Shown: positions 19,824 through 29,038 of the stretch, piece after piece | Position numbering within the stretch: position 1 is the stretch's first letter | How the letters are laid out: every line of letters begins with the position of its first letter | Assembly (NCBI GenBank): GCA_002746645.1 | Contig: PDPU01000009.1 | Coordinates: forward strand, 1 to 64,000 | Direction: 5' to 3' | Source: Gammaproteobacteria bacterium | GTDB taxonomy: Bacteria > Pseudomonadota > Gammaproteobacteria > Granulosicoccales > Granulosicoccaceae | Length of the DNA stretch: 64,000 nt | The notes under the pieces: generated by a model | Databases searched by the model: none | Told to the model about the DNA's origin: nothing | Seen by the model: the letters and a program-made list of their open reading frames with translations, nothing else | Position numbers and translations under genes: made by a program

Positions 19824-20792
19824 TCAATCCTGTCGGATCGTTTCGGCCTTCTGCTCGCGCACGTGCCGGACAATCAGCGCGTGATAGAGCTCGCGAATGC
19901 GTCCTGTCACGATGTGTTCACCGTTCCCGATCGGTTTTCCGTCGATACTCGCCACGGGGGTCTGCGCACCGAAGGTGCCCGTCAGAAAGGCTTCGTCGGC
20001 GCTGATCGCATCCACCAGGGAATAGTTCCTTTCGAACACCGGAATACCGTTCGCCCGGCAGAGGTCGATGACCTTCTGGCGCGTCACGCCATTCATGCAA
20101 TAGTCGCCGGTCGAGGTCCAGACATCGCCACGGCGTACGATGAAGAAGTTGCAGGCGTTGGTGGTGTTGACGAATCCGTGCGGGTCGAGCATCAGGGCTT
20201 CGTCGGCACCGGCCTGTTCGGCCTGCAGGCAGGCGATCACGCAGTTGAGTTTCGAGTGACTGTTGTATTTTGCGTCCTGACTCATCGGCAGACCGCGCAC
20301 CTGCGGTACCGTGGCGAGCGTGATGCCGCGATCCTGCAGAGCATCGCGAGGTTTCGAATGCTCCATGATGATGACCAGCGTCGGCCCCGAGCGGCTCAGT
20401 GACGGATGCTGGAACGGCCGGGTCTTGATGCCGCGCGTCAGCATCAGACGGCAGTGCACGTCATTTTCCATGTGATTTGCTGCGCGTGTCCTTTCGAGCG
20501 CGTCGAAAATGCCTCGGCGATCCATGCCCACATCCAGTGAGACAGCCTTGCAGGCACCGAAGAAACGATCCATGTGTTCATCGAAGAAGGCCCATACGCC
20601 GTCGTGGAGGCGCATGCCTTCCCACATGCCGTCGCCCAGCATGAAACCGCTGTCGTAGACGGACACCTTCGCGTCTTCGCGTGGCACGAGTTCGCCGTTG
20701 ATGTAGATCAGGATGTTGCGGTTGCGAGCGTCTTCCTCGGCATCGTGCGTGGTGAGTTCCGCTGATGCTTCCGGTCGTTTCTGGATCGTCAT
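19824..20792 (-). CDS. Class IV aminotransferase (branched-chain/D-amino-acid type)
   Basis: 322 residues from ATG 20792 (CTCC complement, i.e. GGAG, 8 bases upstream). The frame runs open to 21002 but the extra 70 residues overlap the divergent photolyase start and look non-coding. Fold-type IV PLP motifs: INGELVPREDAKVSVYDSG, GDGMWEGMRLHDG, the PLP lysine in AKYNSHSKLNCVIA, EALMLDPHGFVNTTNACNFF and GVTRQKVIDL. Substrate could be branched-chain amino acids, D-alanine or aminodeoxychorismate; the sequence does not decide. Not part of the nqr operon (215 bases from nqrA). Confidence 0.85.
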   Translation of the reverse strand: MTIQKRPEASAELTTHDAEEDARNRNILIYINGELVPREDAKVSVYDSGFMLGDGMWEGMRLHDGVWAFFDEHMDRFFGACKAVSLDVGMDRRGIFDALERTRAANHMENDVHCRLMLTRGIKTRPFQHPSLSRSGPTLVIIMEHSKPRDALQDRGITLATVPQVRGLPMSQDAKYNSHSKLNCVIACLQAEQAGADEALMLDPHGFVNTTNACNFFIVRRGDVWTSTGDYCMNGVTRQKVIDLCRANGIPVFERNYSLVDAISADEAFLTGTFGAQTPVASIDGKPIGNGEHIVTGRIRELYHALIVRHVREQKAETIRQD

Positions 20793-20994
20793 TGCCTTCA
20801 CTCCACCTGGCGACCGGTCGATACTGTCGGCGCCGCGATTTGTGGCACGCGTCACGTTATGATGCGTGCAAGGTTGCTGGCCTGTTGCGAATTCGGACGT
20901 CGCCGATGTGGCTCGAATCCCGGCCCTGCGATCAACCGGAGTATGCACCAGGGCAGACTCCTGACGACGTGTCGATTTCTGTGACGGCAGGCGG

Positions 20995-22383
20995 ATGAAC
21001 ATGACACCGGCAGGCGGTATTCACGACGAGCGCTTGCGTCTGCTCAATCGCCGTGGTGTGCGTGAGAACGGACAGTACGTTCTCTACTGGATGCAGCAGT
21101 CGCAGCGCGCGCATGGCAACCATGCGCTCGAGATGGCGATTCTCGAGGCCAATCGTCTCGGCAGGCCGCTGCTGGTCGCCTTCGGTCTGATGACGGACTG
21201 CCCCGAGGCCAGCGCGCGTCACTACGCCTTCATGCTCGAAGGTCTTGCCGAAGTGCAGCAGTCGCTGCAGGAGCGCGGCATCGCCTTCGTGATGCGTGCA
21301 GGTTCGCCCGACGAGGTCGCGATCGAACTCGCCCGCGAAGCCGCGGTCGTGGTCTGTGATCGTGGCTATCTGCGTCAGCAACGCCGCTGGCGCAGGCATC
21401 TTGCCAGGGCGGCGACGTGCCGCGTGATCGAGGTCGAGGGCGACGTGGTGGTGCCGCTGGCCGTAGCGAGCAACAAGGCCGAATATGCCGCGCGCACGAT
21501 CCGCCCGAAAATCGAACGTCAGATCGACAACTTTCTGGTCCATCCCGAGGAGCAGCAGCTCGGCATCGATTCACGCGCTCTCGATGTGAGAGGCGATCTT
21601 GACCCTGCCGATCCCGAGGCCCTGCTCGCCAGCCTTGAACTGGATCGATCGGTCATGCCGGTCACGAACTGGCGTGGTGGCTTGTCGGAAGCGCGGCGCC
21701 GCCTCGCGGTCTTTGTCGATGAACGGCTCGCGGACTACGACGAGGGTCGCAGTGAACCGGCTGCCATGACGGTATCGATGCTTTCTCCCTACCTGCACTT
21801 CGGCCAGATTTCCCCGATCGAGGTGGCGCTGGCGGTGCGTCGCGAGAAGGCCGTCGGAGAGCGCCACCGGAAGACCTTTGTCGAAGAACTCGTCGTTCGC
21901 CGTGAGCTGTCCTGCAACTTCGTGTACCACCACCCGCACTACGACAGCTATCGGGGCTTGCCGCAGTGGGCGCGCGCTACCCTGGACAGGCATCGCGGCG
22001 ATGCACGCGAGCACCGCTACACGCGCCGGGAACTCGAGGCGGCTGCCACACATGATCGCTACTGGAACGCCGCCATGCGCGACATGAAGGCCACGGGCTA
22101 CCTCCACAACACGCTGCGCATGTACTGGGGCAAGCAGATCATCAAGTGGTGCAACACGCCCGAGTACGCGTGGCAGACGGCCATCCATCTCAACAACCGG
22201 TATTTCCTTGACGGGCGCGACCCGAATTCCTGGACCGGCATCTCGTGGCTGTTCGGTCTGCACGACCGGCCCTGGCAGGAGCGTGAAGTACTCGGCACCG
22301 TGCGCACCATGACATCCGGTGGGCTGGATCGGAAATACGACATGCAGGCCTACCTGGACTACGTGGATGGACTCGATCAATGA
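20995..22383 (+). CDS. phr: Deoxyribodipyrimidine photolyase, class II
   Basis: 462 residues (ATG 20995, alternative ATG 21001). The class II signature is clear in the FAD domain: ATHDRYWNAAMRDMKATGYL, NTLRMYWGKQIIKWC, NNRYFLDGRDPNSWTGISW and GLDRKYDM. The N-terminal photolyase domain starts QYVLYWMQQSQRA. It repairs cyclobutane pyrimidine dimers using blue light. Class II enzymes are typical of eukaryotes and archaea but also occur in scattered bacteria. Divergent from the aminotransferase; convergent with the pigment cluster end (87 bases). Sharing a locus with a photoprotective pigment cluster is suggestive but not proof of a link. Confidence 0.93.
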   Translation: MNMTPAGGIHDERLRLLNRRGVRENGQYVLYWMQQSQRAHGNHALEMAILEANRLGRPLLVAFGLMTDCPEASARHYAFMLEGLAEVQQSLQERGIAFVMRAGSPDEVAIELAREAAVVVCDRGYLRQQRRWRRHLARAATCRVIEVEGDVVVPLAVASNKAEYAARTIRPKIERQIDNFLVHPEEQQLGIDSRALDVRGDLDPADPEALLASLELDRSVMPVTNWRGGLSEARRRLAVFVDERLADYDEGRSEPAAMTVSMLSPYLHFGQISPIEVALAVRREKAVGERHRKTFVEELVVRRELSCNFVYHHPHYDSYRGLPQWARATLDRHRGDAREHRYTRRELEAAATHDRYWNAAMRDMKATGYLHNTLRMYWGKQIIKWCNTPEYAWQTAIHLNNRYFLDGRDPNSWTGISWLFGLHDRPWQEREVLGTVRTMTSGGLDRKYDMQAYLDYVDGLDQ

Positions 22384-22469
22384 GCATCCGCAGTTGTGAT
22401 CCGGTCCCGTGGTGAAAGCCGGTATGAAGTCAGTGCGGAGCCGCTGTGACAAGGACGCTGCAGGCCGGT

Positions 22470-24269
22470 TCAGCCGATGGTGCCCGACGAGGCCAACTCG
22501 TCACCCGCGGTGAAGCGGAAATCGAGTCGCCGGGTGTCGGCGCGGAAACTCAGCGACAGGAGGACGCTGTTGCCCGGCCTGATCACGCGGTTGAACTTCA
22601 TGCGATTGACATCGAAGCTCGCGGGTTGCACCCCCCAGAGTTCCTCGGCAAGGCGCGTGGCCATGTGTACCTGACTGACGCCGGGGAGAATCGGGTTTCC
22701 CGGAAAGTGACCATCGAACCAGGGCAGATCTGCCGCGGCCGTGAAACGCAGCTCTGCACGAAAGGGCGACACGATCGTGATGGCCGCACCGAGGCGCTCG
22801 ATGAGACGAGGTTCCTCGAACACGCGCGCCAGCGCCTGGCGGTCTCGCTTGCCTTGTGAACTCACCGGCACGTGGCCGAGAAAGCGCCAGCGGCGTGGGC
22901 GCTCGATGGGTTCGATGGCGTTGCCGATGTCCCGCATGAGCTTTCGGGCCAGGCGAAAGGCACCGCTGTCGGCAAGCGTGAGCTGGCCTGCCTCGTGCAG
23001 CTCGACAATGGCGCCAAGCCGTTCCCGTGCGCCATTCCGCGTGACGAGCACGGCCGCATCGCGCACTTCGGGCAGGGCCTTGAGGCTGGCTTCCACGCGT
23101 GCGAGCGATACCCGCTTGCCCTCGAGCTTGACGATGTCGTCCAGACGGCCCGTCAGGCGAAAGCGTCCATCGGATTCGAAGTCGACGCCATCGCCCATGG
23201 CGAAGAAGCCGCTGTCGGGAACATAGGGTGAGTCGACGAGCAGCGCACCGTCGTCGCCCCTGGCGACGCTCACGGTATCGAGTGCCGTCCACGGGTCGTC
23301 CTGCTGCCGTCGCTGTCGCCAGGCAACGCCGCCGGTTTCGGTGCTGCCGAGAATCTCCATCGGCGGGCTGCCCAGTACCGCATGGGCACGCGTGATGTCT
23401 TCGAAGGCCAGCGGTCCGCCGGATGACAGAACCAGCGCCGGTGGAAGCGGCCAGGGATCCTCTGCCAGCAGCCGGCTGAGGTGCGCCGGACCCGAAACGA
23501 GGAGCGTGCGATGGCCGAGCTGCTCGCGAATGCCGTCCCAGCTCAGCGTCGCCCGCTCGCGCGCGGCGATGCCCGTCAGCAGTGGCATGGCGAAGCGAAA
23601 CAGGAAGCCGTAGATGTGCTGGTGGCTGACGGTGCCGAGCACGCTGTCGATGTCGCCCTTGAGGCGTGCTGCCCAGTAGCGTGATTCTTCCTCGAAACAG
23701 GCGAAGGGTTTGGCGACGAGTTTCGGTGTGCCGGTGGAGCCCGAGGTGTAGAAACCGACGACGGGCACCTGCCGTTCAGTGCCGGCGAAGAAGCCCTCGG
23801 GGGCATCGCTGATGCCTGCCGGCAAGGTGGCCATGATGGTGTTCACGTCGGTGACATGCCCGAAATCGCCGAAGTCACCGGCACAGTGCCGGGGAGAGGC
23901 GCCGATCGATGCGCAGTAGCGCTCCCCGGTCTGCGGCAGCATCATGAGCGGTCGGCCGAGATGGCTTGCGGCAAGGAGCGCGACGGCCGTGCCCGAGAGG
24001 GTTCGCGAGTAGTGGTAGACAGCTTCGCTGTCTGCCGGCGAGGCAGGTATTGAACTGTCACCAATGGATGCCGGAATCTCACCGGGCGCACGGGCCTCGT
24101 CCGGCAATTCTGCTTCGAGCACGTCGGCAAGTGCCGCTGCCGCGGCGCGAACACGGCCTGCAGTGACCGTGACGTCATCCTGACGAAAGAGCACGCGATC
24201 GGTTGGTGCCGTGATGAGGCTGGCAAGAATCGATGCAGCGAGGTCGGCTTCGGCGACAGCAGCGGTCAT
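22470..24269 (-). CDS. Aryl polyene AMP-dependent acyl ligase fused to FabZ-like dehydratase (ApeH-ApeI-like)
   Basis: 599 residues. Residues about 80-460 are an adenylate-forming ligase (VGFYTSGSTGTPKLVAK at 171-187, LSSGGPLAFEDITRAH, GSTETGGVAWR, FRLTGRLDDIVKLEGKRVSL). Residues about 490-599 are a hotdog dehydratase with GHFPGNPILPGVSQVHMA: the catalytic His is kept, but the FabZ Glu is replaced by His. In E. coli aryl polyene clusters these are two proteins, an acyl carrier ligase and ApeI. The ligase would load an aromatic acid onto the cluster carrier protein. Last gene of the cluster. Confidence 0.85.
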   Translation of the reverse strand: MTAAVAEADLAASILASLITAPTDRVLFRQDDVTVTAGRVRAAAAALADVLEAELPDEARAPGEIPASIGDSSIPASPADSEAVYHYSRTLSGTAVALLAASHLGRPLMMLPQTGERYCASIGASPRHCAGDFGDFGHVTDVNTIMATLPAGISDAPEGFFAGTERQVPVVGFYTSGSTGTPKLVAKPFACFEEESRYWAARLKGDIDSVLGTVSHQHIYGFLFRFAMPLLTGIAARERATLSWDGIREQLGHRTLLVSGPAHLSRLLAEDPWPLPPALVLSSGGPLAFEDITRAHAVLGSPPMEILGSTETGGVAWRQRRQQDDPWTALDTVSVARGDDGALLVDSPYVPDSGFFAMGDGVDFESDGRFRLTGRLDDIVKLEGKRVSLARVEASLKALPEVRDAAVLVTRNGARERLGAIVELHEAGQLTLADSGAFRLARKLMRDIGNAIEPIERPRRWRFLGHVPVSSQGKRDRQALARVFEEPRLIERLGAAITIVSPFRAELRFTAAADLPWFDGHFPGNPILPGVSQVHMATRLAEELWGVQPASFDVNRMKFNRVIRPGNSVLLSLSFRADTRRLDFRFTAGDELASSGTIG

Positions 24270-24279
24270 TTTCCGGTTT

Positions 24280-24840
24280 TCATGGCCTGGAAAGGCGCCG
24301 CACGAGGAATTCGCCGGCGAAGAGCAATCCCATGAGAAGGTAGCTGATCAGCCCGTTGTAGAGCGACCAGGTTTCGATCGAGGTGAAGTACACCGTGTAG
24401 CAGGATATCAGCAGATTGAGGGCGAGAAAGACGCACCACACCATCGTGACCTTCCTCGTGTAACGTATGCCGTCAGGCGACAGTTCGGGTTCGACGATGC
24501 GGGCGAAGCGCTCGATCATGCTCGGCGGATGCAGCAGCGAATGCGTGAACACCGCGAGCATCGTCGCCGTCATCAGCACCGGGTAGAGACGCATGCCGAG
24601 TTCCGGATCGAGGAAGGACAGCAGCAGGATGCCACCGGCGGCAGCGAGTGCGGCCCGGATCATCGGCAAGGGGGTGGCGGCCCGCGCGGACACGAGTCGC
24701 AGCAGCAGCAACGCGACGATGAGCAGCGAGATCACGGCGGGGGAGAGGTGCTTCAGCGCCGGTGGAACCAGCAGCGGGTAGATGGCGAGAAGGAGTGTTG
24801 CGCCGCGCGAGAGCACTGGATCATACCGTGGTGACCACAC
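24280..24840 (-). CDS. COG4648-type membrane protein of aryl polyene cluster (ApeG-like)
   Basis: 186 residues from GTG 24840. Five to six membrane helices (for example 12-30, 33-48, 62-78, 84-101, 130-150, 158-175) and a conserved-looking ERFARIVEPELSPDGIRYTRKVTMVWC loop. The family occurs between the carrier proteins and the ligase in aryl polyene clusters, where it is thought to sit in the inner membrane; its biochemical role is not established. Confidence 0.7.
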   Translation of the reverse strand: MWSPRYDPVLSRGATLLLAIYPLLVPPALKHLSPAVISLLIVALLLLRLVSARAATPLPMIRAALAAAGGILLLSFLDPELGMRLYPVLMTATMLAVFTHSLLHPPSMIERFARIVEPELSPDGIRYTRKVTMVWCVFLALNLLISCYTVYFTSIETWSLYNGLISYLLMGLLFAGEFLVRRLSRP

Positions 24841-24878
24841 GGCGGAACGTGGGCGGTGGTCGCTTCTGCGAGACGTTT

Positions 24879-25121
24879 TCAGGAAGCAAGCCGCGCCATC
24901 AGATCGACGAGGTCGTCGATGGTTCTGATGTTGACGAACTGCTCGGCCGACACCTTCCTGCCGGTACGCTCCTGCATGCGCACCATCATGTCGACGCCGT
25001 CGATGCTGTCGAGATCGAGGTCATCGACGAGCTGTGCATCGAGGGTGATGCTCTCCGGTTCGATCTCGAAGTGCTTGACGAGGTCGTCGCGGATGATGTC
25101 GAGGGCTTCTTCCCGGGTCAT
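24879..25121 (-). CDS. Acyl carrier protein (aryl polyene cluster, second)
   Basis: 80 residues, acidic, with the phosphopantetheine site DLDLDSIDGVDMM (Ser about 40). Overlaps the preceding carrier-protein gene by 4 bases (ATGA). One of two carrier proteins in the cluster; corresponds in position to ApeF of E. coli. Confidence 0.9.
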   Translation of the reverse strand: MTREEALDIIRDDLVKHFEIEPESITLDAQLVDDLDLDSIDGVDMMVRMQERTGRKVSAEQFVNIRTIDDLVDLMARLAS

Positions 25122-25405
25122 GCGGGTTGCCGCTCCCCACCATGTTCGGCGATCAGGCGGGCTATGGACCTGATGTTCCGGAAGTGTTCGGGCAGTTTCT
25201 CGTCGCGCGAGTCGATCCTGACGCCGTAGTGTTTCTGCAGCGCAACACCGATTTCGAGCGCATCGATCGAATCGAGGCCAAGGCCGTTGTCGTCGAAGAG
25301 GGCCTCTTCGGGCGCGATGTCATCGGCGGCGATGTCTTCGAGGTTGATGGCCTCGACGATCATGTGGCGGATTTCGGATTCGAGTTCTGTGGCTGTGTCG
25401 CTCAC
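25118..25405 (-). CDS. Acyl carrier protein (aryl polyene cluster, first)
   Basis: 95 residues. Begins at GTG 25405, which overlaps the acyltransferase stop (GTGA) and has AAGGAG about 10 bases upstream; the long frame extending to 26347 is a shadow of the acyltransferase. Phosphopantetheine site GLGLDSIDALEIG with Ser about 47. Corresponds in position to ApeE. Confidence 0.9.
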   Translation of the reverse strand: MSDTATELESEIRHMIVEAINLEDIAADDIAPEEALFDDNGLGLDSIDALEIGVALQKHYGVRIDSRDEKLPEHFRNIRSIARLIAEHGGERQPA

Positions 25406-26301
25406 GCTTGCTTGACTCCTTCGAGCTCGGTTTGAATGATGCGCTGTACATTTCGCGTCAGCGAACGGGCCGTGATCGATCCCTGCTCGATGGCCGCTGC
25501 ATCCGGTTTGATGGGGTCGAGTACGCGGATTTTCCAGTGCGAGCGTGTTGGCGGCACCGCGTACCAGGGTTCTCCCTTTCTCAGAAAGGGTGGGTCGACC
25601 GTGATGGTCAGGGGAAGTATATCGGCACCCGAAGCAAGTGCGACATGGGCGAAGCCTCGCTGGTAACTCGAGCGGTCTTCCGCCGGACGGCGCGAGCCCT
25701 GCGGGAAGATGCACAGGTTCGAGCCCTCCCGGAGTGCGTCGGTGCAGCTGTCGATCAGTCGTTCGGGGTCGGCGTGGTTCGGGATGAAATCGCAAGCACG
25801 GGCGGTCGCTGCCATGAAGGGGTTCTGCCACACGCCTTTCTTGACCACGGCACGCGTGTGACGCATGTGCCCCATGATCAGTACCACGTCGATGAGCGAG
25901 GGGTGATTGGCGACAACCAGGGTACCGTGCAGGTTGCGGAGCGTGCTGATGTCGTCGATCTCGAAACTGATCGCGCCGAGCCACTGCATGATGTGCGAAA
26001 AAAGCCACAGCATGCGGTGCATGCCGGCCTGGGCAAGCTCTGAGCGCCGCCTCCTGTTGCGCACGCAGAGCAGGAGCAAGGGGAACCAGGTCAGCGCCAG
26101 CAGCACGCCGCCCAGACCGAAGAGTGCGAAGGAGAGCCCCGTGGCAAACAATCGCCAGATGCGTTCGGGGTTCATCCGGAACGACGTGTCGGCCTTTCCT
26201 GCCCGATCGGCGACGTCTGCGGGGCCGTCGATGAGTGTGTGAACGTCGACGTCTTCCCTGCGGCTGCCGATCTTCTCGTGGCTGTCGATGTGACCGTTCA
26301 T
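25402..26301 (-). CDS. 1-acylglycerol-3-phosphate-type acyltransferase (PlsC-like, aryl polyene cluster)
   Basis: 299 residues. A membrane helix near 58-78 is followed by the acyltransferase motifs: NHPSLIDVV (HX4D), FIPNHADPERLIDSC, CIFPQGSRRPAEDRSSY and ITVDPPFLRKGEPWY. In aryl polyene clusters such an enzyme builds the lipid anchor that ties the pigment to the outer membrane. The N-terminal 50 residues are charged and disordered-looking. Overlaps both neighbours by 4 bases. Confidence 0.85.
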   Translation of the reverse strand: MNGHIDSHEKIGSRREDVDVHTLIDGPADVADRAGKADTSFRMNPERIWRLFATGLSFALFGLGGVLLALTWFPLLLLCVRNRRRRSELAQAGMHRMLWLFSHIMQWLGAISFEIDDISTLRNLHGTLVVANHPSLIDVVLIMGHMRHTRAVVKKGVWQNPFMAATARACDFIPNHADPERLIDSCTDALREGSNLCIFPQGSRRPAEDRSSYQRGFAHVALASGADILPLTITVDPPFLRKGEPWYAVPPTRSHWKIRVLDPIKPDAAAIEQGSITARSLTRNVQRIIQTELEGVKQA

Positions 26302-27017
26302 GCGAGAGCGTCCGCGTCGACCAGTCCGCGTGCGGCGGCATGGTCAAGCAACTGTTCGAGCCTCATGTCCGCGAAACCGGATGCGGGCAGGGCGGGTTCG
26401 TCGGCCCCGGCGAGGCGCAGCAGACAGGCAACGTGCATGCTGGTGCCTGCCGGGTCGAAGTGTGCGTATTCGCCGTTGAGCGCGCAGTGCGAATACACCA
26501 GCGCGACTTCGGGCTTGCCGTCGAGCAGGAGGCCAAGGCATTCCTCAAGCGCCGCAGACAGCGTCGATTCGCCCGCGGCAATGGCCACGTGATCGCCCCG
26601 ATTGCCGAACAGCAGACTCGTCAGCCCGATCGGCGCGTTGTGCACCGACATCGAGAAGCGGGTGGGCGAGAGGATCTCGCCATCGATGAGCGACTTCAGC
26701 AGCGCAAGCGTGGCGGTCATGCTGCCGTAGCGCGAGGCGAACACCATGGGGACGTTGCCGGTATCGAGGCCAAGGCCGATGACCGCGGCCACGATGCCGC
26801 GTTCGTCGGTGCCGAGGCGCCTGAGCTTGCGGTGCGGCAGCTCATCCGCGACCGGCAGGCTGCCGAGCGATCGCTGCCGGCCGTCCGCACGGCCCGGTAC
26901 GACGAGGCCCGAAAGGCGCACGAGCGCAACTGCCGCATTCCCGTGAGAAGCGGTATGGGTAGTGGCATCGGATTGTCGGGCGACCTGGACTTCCATCGTA
27001 GGGCTGGAATCGGACAA
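26298..27017 (-). CDS. Ketosynthase-like chain-length factor (ApeC-like)
   Basis: 239 residues, about half a ketosynthase. VFASRYGSMTATLALLKSLI and FSMSVHNAPIGLTSLLFGNR are the N-terminal thiolase-fold pattern of the beta-ketoacyl synthase-like family in these clusters. At the place of the ketosynthase cysteine the sequence reads AAGESTLSAALEE, so the nucleophile is absent (Glu instead). It should therefore be a non-catalytic partner that pairs with a cluster ketosynthase and sets chain length, as ApeC does with ApeO. Confidence 0.75.
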   Translation of the reverse strand: MSDSSPTMEVQVARQSDATTHTASHGNAAVALVRLSGLVVPGRADGRQRSLGSLPVADELPHRKLRRLGTDERGIVAAVIGLGLDTGNVPMVFASRYGSMTATLALLKSLIDGEILSPTRFSMSVHNAPIGLTSLLFGNRGDHVAIAAGESTLSAALEECLGLLLDGKPEVALVYSHCALNGEYAHFDPAGTSMHVACLLRLAGADEPALPASGFADMRLEQLLDHAAARGLVDADALA

Positions 27018-27030
27018 ACAGCGCAGTTTA

Positions 27031-27792
27031 CTATGTTAAACGTACGCGGTCTCGATACCAGCGCAGCGGCATGCGGACGGGCATCTGCAGCGCAAGCCGC
27101 GTATGCATGAGTGTAATGCGCACGTTGTCACGAAACATGCGGAAGTTCGAGACGTTCTCGCTCGGGTAGGTGACGCCCACGGGGTGCTCGACGACATCGA
27201 GTCCCTGCCAGTAGAGCCGCACGATGATATCGGTGTCGAAATCCATGCGCGCACCGATCGGAGAATGCAGGATGAGTTCGGTGGTGGTCGCGAGCGGATA
27301 CACGCGAAAGCCGCACATCGAGTCGCTGATGGCATTGCCCAGCGTGTGGATCCGCACCCAGAAGTGGGTCAGTTCGCGCCCGGCCTTGCGTATCGCCGGA
27401 ATGGTGTCGTCGTATTGCGGGATGCCGGAGATCACGGCCGCGGGGTGTTCGCGCGACAGTGCGGCGAGCGCTGCAATCGATTCGAGATCGTGCTGGCCAT
27501 CGGCATCGATCTGCAGTGCGTGCGTCCAGCCCCTGTCGAAGGCCCGCAGCATGCCGTCGGTGACGGCCTTGCCCTTGCCGCCGTTGGTCTCGCGGTGCAG
27601 CACCTCGACGTTCGCGTGCCGCCCGCCGAGTTCGGCGATGGTCCGGCGGAGTGCGGGCGTGTTGCCGTCATCGACGATCAGTACCGGGCGGCTGGCCACG
27701 GCACGGTGCGCGAGAATCTCCGGCAGGGCCCTTACCTGGCGATAGCTCGGGATGATGATGCCGAGGACATGGTCTGGTGTGTCGATAGCCAT
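27031..27792 (-). CDS. Family 2 glycosyltransferase (aryl polyene cluster)
   Basis: 253 residues, start ATG 27792, 13 bases after the ketosynthase stop with GGCGGG upstream. GT-A fold: LGIIIPSYRQ, LIVDDGNTPALRRTI, NGGKGKAVTDGML, and the metal-binding DADGQHD. YPSENVSNFRMFRDNVRITLMH near the C-terminus resembles cluster-associated glycosyltransferases. It probably adds a sugar between the polyene and its lipid anchor; acceptor and donor are unknown. Confidence 0.85.
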   Translation of the reverse strand: MAIDTPDHVLGIIIPSYRQVRALPEILAHRAVASRPVLIVDDGNTPALRRTIAELGGRHANVEVLHRETNGGKGKAVTDGMLRAFDRGWTHALQIDADGQHDLESIAALAALSREHPAAVISGIPQYDDTIPAIRKAGRELTHFWVRIHTLGNAISDSMCGFRVYPLATTTELILHSPIGARMDFDTDIIVRLYWQGLDVVEHPVGVTYPSENVSNFRMFRDNVRITLMHTRLALQMPVRMPLRWYRDRVRLT

Positions 27793-27805
27793 CCCGCCGA
27801 ATCGC

Positions 27806-29038
27806 TCATCCGGCGTAGTTTTCGAAAACCAGCGAGGTATTGATGCCCCCGAAGGCGAAGTTGTTGCACGCAAAGGCTGCCTGCGACACCGTGCGGCTGC
27901 TGCCGGCGACATAGTCGAGCTCTGCACAGGCAGGATCGATGTCGACGAGATTGGCCGTGGCCGGGATGCACCCTTCCCTGAGCATCTCGATGCCGAGCCA
28001 GGTCTCGATCGCGGCGCAGGCGCCAAGGGTGTGCCCGAAATGCCCCTTGAGCGAATGAAATGGCACCCTGCCACCGTACACGGCATGGCTGGCATGGCTT
28101 TCCTCGGTGTCGCCCTGTGGCGTCGCCGTGCCATGCGCCGATATGAAGGACAGCGCCGAGGCGTCCAGTCCGGACTTCTCCAGTGCCTCGCGCATGACGC
28201 GCTCCTGGGTCACGCGGTTCGGTTGCGAGATGTGGTTGCCATCACAATTGGTGGCATAACCTGTTATTTCAACCAGTGGTGTTGCACCTCTCGCGAGTGC
28301 ATGATCGAGGTCTTCGAGGATGAGCATGCCGGCCGCTTCGCCGATCACGAGTCCGTCGCGTGCAGCATCGAAGGGGCGCACGGCGCGTTCCGGGTGCTCG
28401 CGCTCCGACGAGGTGGCATAGAGGCGGTCGAATACCATCGTCATGGTCACGCAGAATTCATCGGCGCCACCCGCAAGCATCACGTCCTGTTCGCCATGCC
28501 TGATGGCCTCGTAGGCGTAGCCGATGCCCTGCGAGCCCGAAGTGCAGGCCGACGAGGTGGTGTACACGCGCCCCTGCAGACCGAAATGAATGGCGAGGTT
28601 CACGGGCCCCGTGTGGCTCATCATGCGGATGTAGCTCGTTGCATCGACGCGGCCGGATTTTCCCGTTTCCACGAAGTGCACGAAGTCGTGGCAGGGCGGG
28701 GTGGAGCCGAAGGACGAGCCGGCGGCAACACCGGCTCGGCCGGAACTCAGCACCGGGTCATCGGTGAGTCCGGCGATGGCGAGCGCGCGTTCGGCCGCAT
28801 CGACGAACAGCACTGCCACGCGCCCCATCGAGCGGGATTGCTTTCTCGGATAGCGTTTCTCGTGCCGGAAGCCGTCGGCGGGGCCGCCGAGCCGAGCCGA
28901 GAGGTTGTCCATCCAGTCCCACTCGTGCATGTAGCGGATGCCGGTCCTGCCGGCGTGCAGCGCCGGGCCGATCTCGTCCCAGGTGCTGCCGAGCGAGGTG
29001 GTGCCGGCGGCGGCGGTGATGACGACGCGGCGCGTCAC
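27806..29038 (-). CDS. Beta-ketoacyl-ACP synthase (ApeR-like)
   Basis: 410 residues, full KAS I/II length. Active residues are all present: VYTTSSACTSGSQ (Cys 165), ISAHGTATPQGD and LKGHFGHTLGACAAIE. Overlaps the reductase gene by 4 bases. In aryl polyene pathways this type starts or completes chains; the division of labour with the second ketosynthase here is inferred from position only. Confidence 0.9.
   Translation of the reverse strand: MTRRVVITAAAGTTSLGSTWDEIGPALHAGRTGIRYMHEWDWMDNLSARLGGPADGFRHEKRYPRKQSRSMGRVAVLFVDAAERALAIAGLTDDPVLSSGRAGVAAGSSFGSTPPCHDFVHFVETGKSGRVDATSYIRMMSHTGPVNLAIHFGLQGRVYTTSSACTSGSQGIGYAYEAIRHGEQDVMLAGGADEFCVTMTMVFDRLYATSSEREHPERAVRPFDAARDGLVIGEAAGMLILEDLDHALARGATPLVEITGYATNCDGNHISQPNRVTQERVMREALEKSGLDASALSFISAHGTATPQGDTEESHASHAVYGGRVPFHSLKGHFGHTLGACAAIETWLGIEMLREGCIPATANLVDIDPACAELDYVAGSSRTVSQAAFACNNFAFGGINTSLVFENYAG

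Noticed and set aside
17194..20402. Long plus-strand frames (275 and 621 residues) opposite nqrB/nqrA and the aminotransferase
   Set aside because: Shadow frames caused by high GC in third positions; the minus-strand genes are unambiguous.
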